A DNA stretch of 64,000 bases from Nocardioides sp. L-11A (GTDB lineage Bacteria > Actinomycetota > Actinomycetes > Propionibacteriales > Nocardioidaceae), in contig CP124680.1 of the NCBI GenBank assembly GCA_029961745.1, forward strand, positions 2,418,001-2,482,000, written 5' to 3'. The translations under genes and the position numbers were made by a program. The notes under the pieces are model-generated. The model was not told where the DNA came from and ran no database searches. It saw only the letters and a program-made list of their open reading frames with translations. Shown piece after piece: positions 33,654 to 42,501 of this stretch (its first letter is position 1; every line of letters begins with the position of its first letter).

Positions 33654-34274
33654 TCAGTCGGCGACGCCGACCGCCCGCAGCGCGAGCCGGCCGTGGTGGT
33701 GGCCGATCTGCTCGGGGGTCCAGGCCCCGGTGGGGCGGTACCAGCGCGCCACGTCGATGCCGAGGGAGGTCAGGCTCATCGCGGTCATCTCGGCGTCGGC
33801 GACCTGGAACACGCCCTCGTCGACGCCGGCGCGGATCAGGTCCCCGAAGAGCCCCTGGATGGCCCGGCGCAGCACCGTCACCTCGGCGAGGTGCTCCGCG
33901 GTGAGGGCGTTGAGCTCGTACTGGACGACGCGCGCCTGGGTGTGGAACTCCGCATGCCACTGCCCGAAGCAGGATGCCGCGGCCCGCAGCCGGTCGGTGT
34001 TGGAGGCGTGACGCCCGACCTCCGCGTCGAGCAGGACCTGGACCGAGCGGTGGCCGTCGAGGGACAGCTCGAAGAGCAGATCCTCCTTGGTCGCGTAGTG
34101 CGCGTACATGACGGCCGGACTCATGTCGGCGGCCAGTGCGATGTCGCGGGTGCTGGTGCCGTGGAAGCCGCGGTCGGCGAACGCGCGGACGGCGGCGGCG
34201 AGGAGGACCGAGCGGGTCTGCTCGCCGCGCGCGTTGCCGCGGCGGCGGCGTGCGGGCGCCGGGCTCTGCGACAT
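33654..34274 (-). CDS. TetR-family transcriptional regulator
   Basis: A 206-residue repressor: HTH at about 14-62 (LLAAAVRAFADRGFHGTSTRDIALAADMSPAVMYAHYATKEDL, seen as FADRGFHGTSTRDIA and MSPAVMYAHYATKEDL) and a ligand domain of the type common beside acyl-CoA genes. It is divergent from the thiolase operon; a palindrome at 34404-34421 is the likely operator. The effector is probably an acyl-CoA (inference). Confidence 0.88.
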   Translation of the reverse strand: MSQSPAPARRRRGNARGEQTRSVLLAAAVRAFADRGFHGTSTRDIALAADMSPAVMYAHYATKEDLLFELSLDGHRSVQVLLDAEVGRHASNTDRLRAAASCFGQWHAEFHTQARVVQYELNALTAEHLAEVTVLRRAIQGLFGDLIRAGVDEGVFQVADAEMTAMSLTSLGIDVARWYRPTGAWTPEQIGHHHGRLALRAVGVAD

Positions 34275-34403
34275 CAGCTCTCCGCTCCCGTCTCGTGGTG
34301 GGACCACCCACGGGCCGACTGTAGTGGCCGGGGTGCTGTGACGGGTGGCACAGGCCGTCGTCCTTGACGCCGGATGCGCGGAGGCGGTCCAATCGTCCCG
34401 GAA

Positions 34404-34421
34404 TCTAAGCAGTCGCTTAGA
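34404..34421. promoter_or_regulatory. TetR-type operator upstream of the thiolase operon
   Basis: Perfect dyad TCTAAGCAGTCGCTTAGA (arms TCTAAGC and its complement), in the 208-nt divergent gap, 62 nt before the thiolase ATG. It is the obvious binding site for the adjacent TetR protein. The rest of the gap shows no other element. Confidence 0.65.
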
Positions 34422-34482
34422 AAATCACGCGGTCCGGCCGCACCCTCTTCTCCGACCTTCTCCGACCCCGATGGGATACGTC

Positions 34483-35664
34483 ATGGCAGAACTCGAAGAC
34501 ATCGTCGTGCTCGGTGGCGCGCGCACCCCGATCGGCAGCTTCGGCGGCACGCTCGCCGACGTCCCCGCCCATGAGCTGGGGGCGACCGCGGCCCGCGGCG
34601 CGCTGGCCCGCTCCGGCGTGGCGGCCGAGGACATCGAGGAGGTGGTCGTCGGCTGCATCGGCCAGGTCGGCGGGGACGGGCTGATCGCCCGCCGGGTGTC
34701 CGTCGCGGCGGGACTGCCGTACGGCGTCCCGTCGTACAGCGTGAACCGCCAGTGCGGGTCGGGCCTCCAGGCGATCTGGTCGGCGGCGATGCAGCTGCAG
34801 GTCACCGGATCGTCGTTCGCGCTGGCCGGCGGCAACGAGTCCATGTCGCGGATGCCGTTCTACGACTTCACGCCGCGCGGCCGCAAGGGCCTCGGGGACC
34901 GGCGGCTGGTCGACGGCACGCTCGCGATGCTGACCGACCCGTTCCTGGACGTGCCGATGGGCGTGACGGCCGAGAACGTCGCCGAGACCTACGGCGTGTC
35001 CCGGCGCGACCAGGACGAGTTCGCCGTGCTCTCGCAGGCGAAGGCGGCCACCCCCGCGGCGACGGCCGCGTTCGCCGAGGAGATCGTGCCGGTGGAGACC
35101 GGCGGGCGGCGCAGCACGACCGTCACGACCGACGAGCACCCCCGCCCCGAGACGACCCTGGAGATGCTGGCCGGCCTCCGCCCGGCCTTCCGCGAGGGCG
35201 GCTCGGTGACCGCCGGCAACTCCTCGGGGATCAACGACGGCGGCGCGGCCGTCGTCCTCGCCCGCGCGTCGGCCGCCGAGCAGGCCGGCCTGACGGGCCT
35301 GGCGCGGCTCGAGGCCGTCGCGACCGCGGGCAACGAGCCCGGCCTGATGGGCTACGCGCCGGTGTTCGCGCTGAAGCGGCTCTTCGCCCAGACCGGGCTC
35401 GGCCCCGGCGACATCGACGTCTTCGAGGTCAACGAGGCCTTCGCGGCCCAGGCGCTCGCTGTCATCCGCGACGCCGGGCTCGACCCGGAGAAGGTCAATC
35501 CCTACGGCGGCGCGATCGCGCTGGGGCACCCGGTCGGCGCGACCGGCGCCACCCTGAGTGTGCGCGTCGTCCACGACCTCGCCCGCCGCGACCTCGAGCT
35601 CGGTGTCGTGACCATGTGCATCGGCGGCGGCCAGGCGCTGGCCGCGCTGTTCCGGAGGATCTGA
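34483..35664 (+). CDS. Acetyl-CoA acyltransferase (thiolase)
   Basis: A 393-residue thiolase for the last, CoA-dependent cleavage of beta-oxidation (or acetoacetyl-CoA formation). Acyl-carrying Cys in SVNRQCGSGLQA (about 89), NEAFAAQ, GHPVGATGA with catalytic His, and the final CIGGGQ with the second Cys are intact. ATG 34483 was preferred over 34471 because it gives the normal start ahead of DIVVLGGARTPIG; GGGA lies 9 nt upstream. Its TGA overlaps the next ATG. Confidence 0.93.
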   Translation: MAELEDIVVLGGARTPIGSFGGTLADVPAHELGATAARGALARSGVAAEDIEEVVVGCIGQVGGDGLIARRVSVAAGLPYGVPSYSVNRQCGSGLQAIWSAAMQLQVTGSSFALAGGNESMSRMPFYDFTPRGRKGLGDRRLVDGTLAMLTDPFLDVPMGVTAENVAETYGVSRRDQDEFAVLSQAKAATPAATAAFAEEIVPVETGGRRSTTVTTDEHPRPETTLEMLAGLRPAFREGGSVTAGNSSGINDGGAAVVLARASAAEQAGLTGLARLEAVATAGNEPGLMGYAPVFALKRLFAQTGLGPGDIDVFEVNEAFAAQALAVIRDAGLDPEKVNPYGGAIALGHPVGATGATLSVRVVHDLARRDLELGVVTMCIGGGQALAALFRRI

Positions 35665-36812
35665 TGGTGAAGCGCACGCTCTTCGAGACCGAGCACGAGG
35701 ACTTCCGTGCGGCGGTCCGCGAGTTCCTGGCCCGCGAGGCCTGGCCGCACGTCGACCAGTTCATCGACCAGCGCCAGCTGCCCCGCGACTACTGGCTCGC
35801 TGCGGGCAAGCAGGGCTTCCTCGGCCTGGAGATCCCCGAGGAGTACGGCGGGTCGCTCGCCGAGGACTACCGGTTCAACGCCGTCCTCAACGAGGAGTTC
35901 GCCCACGTCAACATGGCGCTCGCGTCCTCCACCGGCATCCACTTCGACGTCGTCATGCCCTATCTGGTCAAGCTCACCACCGAGGAGCAGCGCCGCCGCT
36001 GGCTGCCCGGGTGCGCGACCGGCGAGATCGTCACGGCCATCGGGATGACCGAGCCGTCGGGCGGCTCGGACCTGGCCGCGCTGCGCACCAGCGCCGAGAA
36101 GGTCGCGGGTGGCTGGCTCCTCAACGGGGCCAAGACCTTCATCACCAACGGCTACAACGCCGACCTGGTGATCGTCGCGGCCCGCACCAGCCCCGGCACC
36201 CGGAGCAGGGGGATCAGCCTGCTCGTGGTGGAGCAGGGGATGGAGGGCTTCAGCCGTGGCCGCAAGCTCGACAAGGTCGGCCAGCCGGAGGCGGACACCG
36301 CCGAGCTGTTCTTCGACAACGTCCACGTCCCCGACGAGAACGTGATCGGCACCGTCGACGGCGGCTTCGGCCACATGATGTCGTGGCTGCCGCAGGAGCG
36401 GGTCGGGTCCGCGGTCACCAATGTCGCCCACGCCCGCCAGATCCTGACCGAGACGATCGCCTACGCCCAGGAGCGCCAGGCCTTCGGCGCCTCCATCGGC
36501 AGCTTCCAGCACAACAAGTTCCTGCTGGCCGACCTGGTCACCCGGATCGATGTCGCCCAGGCGTTCGTCGACCAGTGCGTGCTGGCCCACACCCACGGGG
36601 AGCTCAGCAGCGTGGACGCCGCCAAGGCGAAGTGGTGGTCGGCCGAGGTCCAGAACCAGGTCCTCGATCACTGCGTCCAGCTGTACGGCGGCTACGGCTA
36701 CATGAACGAGCAGCGCGTCGCCCGGGCCTGGCGCGACGCCCGCGTCACCAAGATCTGGGCCGGCTCCAACGAGATCATGAAGGAACTCATCGGCCGCGAG
36801 CTCGGGTTCTGA
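35664..36812 (+). CDS. Acyl-CoA dehydrogenase
   Basis: A 382-residue FAD enzyme introducing the alpha-beta double bond. Signatures: EIVTAIGMTEPSGGSDLAAL (FAD/substrate block), GAKTFITNGYNADLVIVAAR, and the C-terminal IWAGSNEIMKELIGREL with the catalytic-base region typical of the long-chain type. The start overlaps the thiolase stop by one base (TGATG), so synthesis is coupled. Chain-length preference cannot be read. Confidence 0.93.
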   Translation: MVKRTLFETEHEDFRAAVREFLAREAWPHVDQFIDQRQLPRDYWLAAGKQGFLGLEIPEEYGGSLAEDYRFNAVLNEEFAHVNMALASSTGIHFDVVMPYLVKLTTEEQRRRWLPGCATGEIVTAIGMTEPSGGSDLAALRTSAEKVAGGWLLNGAKTFITNGYNADLVIVAARTSPGTRSRGISLLVVEQGMEGFSRGRKLDKVGQPEADTAELFFDNVHVPDENVIGTVDGGFGHMMSWLPQERVGSAVTNVAHARQILTETIAYAQERQAFGASIGSFQHNKFLLADLVTRIDVAQAFVDQCVLAHTHGELSSVDAAKAKWWSAEVQNQVLDHCVQLYGGYGYMNEQRVARAWRDARVTKIWAGSNEIMKELIGRELGF

Positions 36813-36831
36813 CCGAAGGGATAGACACGAC

Positions 36832-37569
36832 ATGGGCAACATCAGCTTCGACTTCACCGGCCGGACCGCGATCGTCACCGGCGGGGCCCGGGGGATCGGC
36901 CTCGAGATCGGCCGGACCCTGCGGGCCAGCGGCGCCGCCGTCTACCTCGCCGACGTCGACGAGGCCGCGGTCACGGCTGCCGCCGGCGAGATCGGCGCCG
37001 TGGGCGTGCGCGCCGACGTGAGTGACACCGAGGACGTCGAGCGCGTCGTCGCGACCGCGGTCGAGGAGACCGGTCGGCTCGACATCGTGGTCAACAACGC
37101 GGGTCTGCTGCGCGACGGCGTCCTGTGGAAGACCTCCGACGCCGATTGGGACCTGGTCCAGCAGGTGCACCTCGGTGGTGCGTTCCGGCTGACCCGGGCC
37201 GCCGTGCCCCACTTCCGGGCGCAAGGCGGCGGCCGCGTCATCAACGTCACCTCCTACAGCGGGCTGCGCGGCAACGTGGGGCAGGCGAACTACTCCGCGG
37301 CCAAGGCCGGGATCATCGGGTTCACGAAGACCGCGGCCAAGGAGCTCGGCCGATTCGGCGTCACGGTCAACGCGATCTCGCCGAACGCCGAGACCCGGAT
37401 GATCGCCTCCATCCCGGCCGACAAGCTCGCCGAGCTCGCCGCCGCCATCCCGCTGGGCCGGTTCGGCGCGCCGCAGGAGATGTGCGCGGCGGTGAGCTTC
37501 CTGGCCTCGGAGGAGGCCGGCTACATCACCGGCGTCGTCCTCCCCGTCGACGGCGGGATGTCGATGTGA
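36832..37569 (+). CDS. SDR oxidoreductase, 3-oxoacyl reductase (FabG-like)
   Basis: A 245-residue classical short-chain dehydrogenase: TGGARGIGLEIG cofactor motif (about 15), NNAG at about 87-90, catalytic Ser in VTSYSGLRG and YxxxK in YSAAKAGIIGF. Fits 3-hydroxyacyl-CoA dehydrogenase or reductase in the surrounding acyl-CoA operon. The stop overlaps the GTG of the MaoC gene. Good ribosome site GAAGGGA ahead of the ATG. Confidence 0.92.
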   Translation: MGNISFDFTGRTAIVTGGARGIGLEIGRTLRASGAAVYLADVDEAAVTAAAGEIGAVGVRADVSDTEDVERVVATAVEETGRLDIVVNNAGLLRDGVLWKTSDADWDLVQQVHLGGAFRLTRAAVPHFRAQGGGRVINVTSYSGLRGNVGQANYSAAKAGIIGFTKTAAKELGRFGVTVNAISPNAETRMIASIPADKLAELAAAIPLGRFGAPQEMCAAVSFLASEEAGYITGVVLPVDGGMSM

Positions 37570-38030
37570 GCGCGGTCGCGACCAGTTGCGCGGGACTCGC
37601 CGACCTCGTCGGCGTACCGCTGCCGCACTCGGACTGGATCGAGGTCGACCAGGCCCGCATCGACGAGTTCGCGCACGCGACCCTCGACGACCAGTGGATC
37701 CACGTCGACGCCGAGCGGGCCGCCACCGGTCCCTTCGGTACGACGATCGCCCACGGCTATCTCACCCTCTCGCTGGTGTCGCGCTTCCTCTTCGAGGCGT
37801 TCACGGTCGACGATGCCGAGTCGGCGGTCAACTACGGCCTCGACCGGGTTCGCTTCATCGCTCCCGTGCCCTCCGGGTCTCGCATCCGGGGGCAGGTGAC
37901 CGTGGCCGAGGCCGACGTCCGCGGGGGTGGCTACCAGGTGAAGAGCAGCGTCGTCGTGGAGTGCGACCGGGTGGAGGGGCCGGTCGCCGTCGCGGAGGTG
38001 CTGACCCGGTTCGTGGCGCGCGCCTCGTAG
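37566..38030 (+). CDS. MaoC-like enoyl-CoA hydratase
   Basis: A 154-residue hot-dog hydratase with the R-hydratase catalytic segment DEFAHATLDDQWIHVD (Asp and His) and GPFGTTIAHGYLTLSL. It adds water to enoyl-CoA, completing thiolase, dehydrogenase and reductase as a beta-oxidation set. GTG at 37566 overlaps the SDR stop (ATGTGA), indicating coupling. It is the last gene of this operon; the ACT protein starts 10 nt on but has an unrelated role. Confidence 0.9.
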   Translation: MSAVATSCAGLADLVGVPLPHSDWIEVDQARIDEFAHATLDDQWIHVDAERAATGPFGTTIAHGYLTLSLVSRFLFEAFTVDDAESAVNYGLDRVRFIAPVPSGSRIRGQVTVAEADVRGGGYQVKSSVVVECDRVEGPVAVAEVLTRFVARAS

Positions 38031-38039
38031 TCTGCGCTC

Positions 38040-38564
38040 ATGGCGACCTTCACGCTGACCTGCATCGGAGACGACCGGCCCGGGCTGGTGTCGGACCTGT
38101 CGGCGCCCATCCACGCCCACGGTGCGAGCTGGAACCGCAGCCAGATGGCGCGCCTGGGTGGCAAGTTCGCCGGGATCCTGCTGCTGGACGTCCCCGACGC
38201 CAAGGCCGACGACCTCGTCGCCGCGCTGACCGCGCTGCAGGACGTCGGTCTCCTCGTGACGCTCGAGCGGACCGACGTACCCGTCGACGAACCGGCGCTG
38301 CGCATCAACCTGGAGCTGCTGGGGGCCGACCGCGCGGGCATCGTCGCCGAGATCTCCGCCGCTCTCGCCGGCCGGGGAGTGAGCATCGAGGAGCTGGTCA
38401 CCGACGTCCGTGAGGCGCCGATGGCCGGCGGGAGGCTGTTCGAGGCGAAGGCCGTTCTCGGCGCGCCCGCCACCGTGAGCACGGACGACCTGCGTTCGAT
38501 GCTCGAGGCCCTCGCCGACGAGCTGATGGTCGAGATCAACCTCACGGACGCCGACGGGGCCTAG
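38040..38564 (+). CDS. Tandem ACT-domain regulator (GcvR-like)
   Basis: A 174-residue protein made of two ACT domains: about 3-80 (TLTCIGDDRPGLVSDLSAPI) and about 90-165 (NLELLGADRAGIVAEISAAL), each with the amino-acid-binding DRxG loop. GcvR-type proteins sense glycine and regulate the glycine cleavage system in other bacteria; here that is a family-based guess. It may be read from the upstream operon, or from its own promoter inside maoC. Confidence 0.85.
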   Translation: MATFTLTCIGDDRPGLVSDLSAPIHAHGASWNRSQMARLGGKFAGILLLDVPDAKADDLVAALTALQDVGLLVTLERTDVPVDEPALRINLELLGADRAGIVAEISAALAGRGVSIEELVTDVREAPMAGGRLFEAKAVLGAPATVSTDDLRSMLEALADELMVEINLTDADGA

Positions 38565-38630
38565 AGCGGCCGGCCGGGCGAAATGCCCGAACCGCTGAGA
38601 CGCCGGCGGGCTCCTCAATAGTCTGCGTCC

Positions 38631-41051
38631 GTGAAGACCGACGTGCTCACGCCGCAGGCCGTGTTCTACCTTCCCCAGCACCTCGTCGTACCGCTGTTCC
38701 AGCGTCCCTATGTCTGGGACGAGGCCGACCAGTGGCTGCCGCTGTGGCAGGACATCGCGCGGCTGGCGGAGCTGCGGCTGAAGGATCCGTACACGCAGCC
38801 GTCGCACTTCCTCGGAGCGGTGGTGCTGCAGGCGGTCGACGGTCAGCACGGGGCCGTGCCGGCGAAGAACGTCATCGACGGCCAGCAGCGGCTCACGACG
38901 CTGCAGCTGTTCATCGACGCCTCGGCGGCGGTGTTCGAGAGCAGGGGGTTCGACGGGCTCGCCGATCAGTTCGGCGATCTGACCCACAACCGGGCCTACG
39001 GCGGGGTGGTCGAGGCCAGTCTCAAGCTCGTGCACTCGAACCAGGACGGCGTCGCGTTCCGCGAGGTGATGAACGCGGAGGCGCCCGTGCACCATGCCTC
39101 CCTCACGCATGCGGGCTCGCGGATCACCCGGGCGCACGCGTTCTTCGCAGCGCGGATCGACGAGTGGCTGGGTGCGGGCGACGAGGTTCGGTCCCGGGCG
39201 GACGCGCTGGCGCAGGCGGTCGGCCAGGGCCTGCAGCTGGTCGTCATCGACCTGCAGGTGCAGGAGAACTCGCAGGAGATCTTCGAGACGCTCAACGCCC
39301 GTGGCACGCCGCTGACCGCCGCGGACCTCATCAAGAACTTCGTCTTCCAGCGCCTGGAGGCCGAGGGTGCCGACACCCGGCGCGCCTATGCCGAGGACTG
39401 GCCCTTCGAGGCCGCCTTCTGGGAGCAGGAGGTCAGCGTCGGGCGCTACACGATGAGCCGCGGATCGCTGTTCCTGAGCCAGTGGCTGGGCAGCCGGCTC
39501 GGCGAGGAGGTGAGCCCGCGACAGACCTTCATCCGGTTCAAGACGTACGTCGACTACGAGGCCGGTTCGAAGATGGGCGAGCTGCTCCTGGCGATCAAGG
39601 AGCAGGCGGGGCTCTATCGCACCTGGACCGAGCACGCCGGCGACAGCTCGCGGATCCTCACCCGGCCGGAGCTGGCGTTCTACCGGATGAGCGCCGGCGG
39701 GGTCGAGGTGCTCAAGCCCGCGATCATCTGGCTGTACGACCCCGCCGGGGAGATCCCGTCCGACGTCGCCGACGACGTCCTCGCGATGCTCGAGTCGTGG
39801 GTGGTACGCCGCCAGCTGCTGCGGCTCACGTCGGCGGATCTCGGCCGGATCGTCGCCGAGATCATCAAGTCCAACCGCACCACGCCGGTCGCGGAGTTGG
39901 TCGACAGCGTGCGCCACCACCTGTCCCGGCTGAACGTGAACTCCAACTACTGGCCCGGCGACGACGAGGTCCGCTCGCACCTCGCCACGGAGCAGTCGTA
40001 CCGCCGCTACCCCCGCGCTCGGATGCGGTTCTACCTGGAGGCGGTCGAGGACCACCTGCGCTCCCGCCACGACAACCCCCAGGTCCCGCGCCTCGGCTAT
40101 CACGTCGAGCACGTACTGCCGCAGAAGTGGGAGACGCACTGGGCGGTCGAGGGACTCGAGGCCGAGCTCGCCCGGGGCGAGCACGTGCATCGGCTGGGCA
40201 ACCTGACCCTGCTCACGGCGAGTCTCAACACCACCGTATCCAACGGTCCCTGGCACAGCAAGAAGGAGCATGTCGTCGCGAACGACGTCTTCCTCCTCAA
40301 TCGCCACTTCCGCGAGGCCGACCGCTGGGACGAGGCGACGATCGACGAGCGCACTGGCGTACTGACAGACCTGCTGTTGGCGGTCTGGCCTGTGCCGGAG
40401 GGACACACCGGGGCGATCAGCGACGGCTCGACCAAGGTGAACGCCTGGGTCGAGGTCAAGCATCTCGTCGCAGCGGGCCTGCTGCCGGCCGGCACGGTCC
40501 TGCACTCGCGTCCCGGGCAGTGGGAGGGACGCCGGGCGACGGTGCTGGCCGACGGGCAGGTCGAATTCGAGGGCACGACGTACACCAGCCCGTCGAGCGC
40601 CGGCTATCACGCCAAGGGAGGCCGCGGCGCCAACGGCTGGAACTTCTGGTTGCTGGAGGACGGTCGTCGCCTCGGCGACGTCCGCGCGCAGTACCGCGGG
40701 GAGAAGGCGGACCGGCCGGCGGGATTCGACTGGTCGAGCCTCCACGAGATCCTCGAAGCCGTGCCCCCGGGCCGGTGGACCTCGTACCGCGACCTCGCGG
40801 ACGCCGTCGGCACCGCCCCGCAGCCGCTCGGCGCCCACCTCTCCAAGTGCACGCAGTGCGCCAACGCGTGGCGGGTCCTCTCCTCCGACGGACGGATCGC
40901 CCCCGGCTTCCAGTGGTCGGACCCGGACGACGACCGCGACCCCGCGGACCTGCTGCGCGAGGAGGGCGTGACGCTCGTCGGCGGCGTGGCGGCCGCTGAT
41001 CAGCGGCTGGACAGCGAGGCGCTGGGACTGCTGATCGCGGAGGGCGAGTAG
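38631..41051 (+). CDS. GmrSD-like DUF262/DUF1524 protein with RAMA-like and alkyltransferase-like domains
   Basis: An 806-residue multi-domain protein. DUF262 (about 5-250): VPLFQRPYVW, VIDGQQRLTTLQL (81-93) and ARGTPLTAADLIKN, the ParB/Srx-like nucleotide site of GmrS. DUF1524 His-Me nuclease (about 400-560): HVEHVLPQKWE (491-501) and HRLGNLTLLTASLN. Then about 602-690 resembles the RAMA DNA-reader domain, and about 704-790 an MGMT/ATL fold (VPPGRWTSYRDLADAVG) in which the Cys acceptor of PCHR is replaced (ANAWRV, Trp747). Likely a type IV restriction enzyme acting on modified DNA. It stands alone, between housekeeping genes, with no methylase nearby. Confidence 0.85.
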   Translation: MKTDVLTPQAVFYLPQHLVVPLFQRPYVWDEADQWLPLWQDIARLAELRLKDPYTQPSHFLGAVVLQAVDGQHGAVPAKNVIDGQQRLTTLQLFIDASAAVFESRGFDGLADQFGDLTHNRAYGGVVEASLKLVHSNQDGVAFREVMNAEAPVHHASLTHAGSRITRAHAFFAARIDEWLGAGDEVRSRADALAQAVGQGLQLVVIDLQVQENSQEIFETLNARGTPLTAADLIKNFVFQRLEAEGADTRRAYAEDWPFEAAFWEQEVSVGRYTMSRGSLFLSQWLGSRLGEEVSPRQTFIRFKTYVDYEAGSKMGELLLAIKEQAGLYRTWTEHAGDSSRILTRPELAFYRMSAGGVEVLKPAIIWLYDPAGEIPSDVADDVLAMLESWVVRRQLLRLTSADLGRIVAEIIKSNRTTPVAELVDSVRHHLSRLNVNSNYWPGDDEVRSHLATEQSYRRYPRARMRFYLEAVEDHLRSRHDNPQVPRLGYHVEHVLPQKWETHWAVEGLEAELARGEHVHRLGNLTLLTASLNTTVSNGPWHSKKEHVVANDVFLLNRHFREADRWDEATIDERTGVLTDLLLAVWPVPEGHTGAISDGSTKVNAWVEVKHLVAAGLLPAGTVLHSRPGQWEGRRATVLADGQVEFEGTTYTSPSSAGYHAKGGRGANGWNFWLLEDGRRLGDVRAQYRGEKADRPAGFDWSSLHEILEAVPPGRWTSYRDLADAVGTAPQPLGAHLSKCTQCANAWRVLSSDGRIAPGFQWSDPDDDRDPADLLREEGVTLVGGVAAADQRLDSEALGLLIAEGE

Positions 41052-41099
41052 CGGGTCGCCGTCGGGCCCGAGGGTGCAGGACGCCCCGGCCAGTAGGGG

Positions 41100-41488
41100 A
41101 CGGGCTGGCCTGTAAGCCGGGTTCTGTCCCCTGTCTCCAAGGGGGCGACCATCCATCTAGGGCTGCCGTTGCCGACAGCCTCCAGCGACCTACCCGCACA
41201 CTCGGGCGAGCCGCCCTCGAACGTGTGCTGTCTGGTCTTGCTCCGGGTGGGGTTTGCCTAGCTGCGCCGGTCGCCCGGCGCACTGGTGGGCTCTTGCCCC
41301 ACCGTTTCACCCTTACCCCGCCCCTCGAGAGGGGTGGGGCGGTCTGTTCTCTGTGGCACTGTCCCGCGGGTCACCCCGGGTGGGTGTTACCCACCACCCT
41401 GCTCTGTGGAGCCCGGACTTTCCTCGGGATCCGACGCCTCGCGGCGATGGATCACGCGGTCGCCCGGCCAGCCCGTCCGCCGCACACT
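41100..41488 (-). ncRNA. rnpB: RNase P RNA (bacterial type A)
   Basis: Read on the minus strand the region has the 5' universal block GAGGAAAGTCCGGGCTCCA (about 41429-41411), long GC stems with the CCACCCGGGGTGACCC-type and GGTGGGGCAAGAGCCC segments, and the 3' end ACAGAACCCGGCTTACAGGCC (quoted in part; about 41126-41106). All belong to the RNase P RNA core. Ends are estimated to within about 10 nt. It fills the gap between the DUF262 gene and the TPR gene; protein ORFs across it are spurious. Confidence 0.95.
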
Positions 41489-41527
41489 CTAGGGAACAAG
41501 CGGACCGCCGGGACAGTTGAGGCCGAC

Positions 41528-41950
41528 ATGAACGAGATGCCCGAGATCAAGGTGCTGCCGCCGATCATCTTCCCGGGTACGACGGCACGGCACGAGGTGG
41601 CGTACCGGACCGCCCACGACTTCCTCACCCGCCGTGCGCCGCGCGAGGCGCTCGAGGTCCTCGAGCCGGCGCTGGACAAGGAGCCCGACAACCGCGGACT
41701 GCGGTCGCTGCGGGCGTGGGCCTACCTGATGCGGGCCCAGCTGCAGAAGGCCGCCGACGAGCTCACCGGCTTGGTCGCCGACGACCCGGCCGACGCCTGG
41801 AGCCGGCACGCGCTCGGGCGGGCGCTGGAGCGCCAGGCGAAGTACGCCGAGGCGCTGCCGCACCTGCGGCTGGCGGCGGCGATGACCGGCGACCCCGAGC
41901 ACGAGTACGACGTACTGCGGGTCGAGCGGCTGGCGGGCCGCCTGGAGTAG
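41528..41950 (+). CDS. Tetratricopeptide-repeat protein
   Basis: A 140-residue cytosolic protein with about two to three TPR-like helix pairs (ALEVLEPALDKEPDNRGLRS, AYLMRAQLQKAADELTGLV, ALERQAKYAEALPHLRLAA). Such repeats bind peptides or scaffold proteins. ATG at 41528 was chosen since anything earlier lies within rnpB. It is followed at 10 nt by a small conserved protein; the partner is unknown. Confidence 0.85.
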   Translation: MNEMPEIKVLPPIIFPGTTARHEVAYRTAHDFLTRRAPREALEVLEPALDKEPDNRGLRSLRAWAYLMRAQLQKAADELTGLVADDPADAWSRHALGRALERQAKYAEALPHLRLAAAMTGDPEHEYDVLRVERLAGRLE

Positions 41951-41959
41951 GTTCGGGTC

Positions 41960-42154
41960 ATGTCCGCGGACGACGAGTACTGGTTCTGCCTGACCCACCA
42001 CCGGGTCGAGGGCGTCGAGGGATGTCCCAACAAGGACCGTCTCGGTCCCTATCCCACGCAGGCCGAGGCTGCCCGCGCGCTGGAGAAGGCCGCCGAGCGC
42101 ACCGAGGCGTGGGACGAGGACCCGGCCTGGAACGACGACGTCGAGGACAAGTAG
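41960..42154 (+). CDS. Conserved small actinobacterial protein
   Basis: A 64-residue protein with a compact motif YWFCLTHHRVEG-x3-CPNKDRLGPYP: two Cys and two His that may bind zinc, followed by an amphipathic helix (AEAARALEKAAERTEAWDED). Relatives with the same motif are common in actinomycetes, without known function. It lies between the TPR gene and a membrane-protein gene, probably in one transcript. Confidence 0.82.
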   Translation: MSADDEYWFCLTHHRVEGVEGCPNKDRLGPYPTQAEAARALEKAAERTEAWDEDPAWNDDVEDK

Positions 42155-42158
42155 TCCG

Positions 42159-42470
42159 TTGGCGTTCTCCCGCCGCCGCCGGATCCGCCCGGTGGCGATC
42201 GACCCTGTCACCGGGCAGCGGATCTCGCCGTGGCCGTTCGTGGGTCTGGTGCTGCTGGTCTCGTCGTTCTTCCTGTACGCCGCCGCGGGACTCCTCGCGC
42301 CGGCGTGGGCGGTCGTCGTCCTGCTGCTGACCTGGCTGGCCATGTTCGTGCTGTGCTTCGTCTGGTGGAGCTCGCACCCGAAGCGCACGGTCGTGCTCGG
42401 GATCGTCTCGTTCCTGTGGTGGTGGGTCGCCGTGACCGCTGGCGGCATCCTGCTGGACTGGCGGGCCTGA
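42159..42470 (+). CDS. Small membrane protein, three TM segments
   Basis: A 103-residue protein: short basic N-terminus (RRRRIRP), then hydrophobic helices at about 25-47, 48-68 and 76-98. TTG at 42159, 4 nt after the preceding stop, gives a good start; an in-frame GTG at 42192 is possible. No motif points to a function. Confidence 0.7.
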   Translation: MAFSRRRRIRPVAIDPVTGQRISPWPFVGLVLLVSSFFLYAAAGLLAPAWAVVVLLLTWLAMFVLCFVWWSSHPKRTVVLGIVSFLWWWVAVTAGGILLDWRA

Positions 42471-42501
42471 CGCCCCACCCACTCGCCGGGGCCGGCGGGT
42501 G

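Noticed and set aside
37521..41156. 1211-codon open frame on the minus strand across the MaoC, ACT and DUF262 genes
   Set aside because: It is antisense to three genes with clear motifs, and its protein is a low-complexity Arg/Gly/Val string typical of reversed high-GC coding DNA.
41225..41527. Open frames across the region before the TPR gene
   Set aside because: The sequence is RNase P RNA; its conserved blocks explain the region better than a protein.
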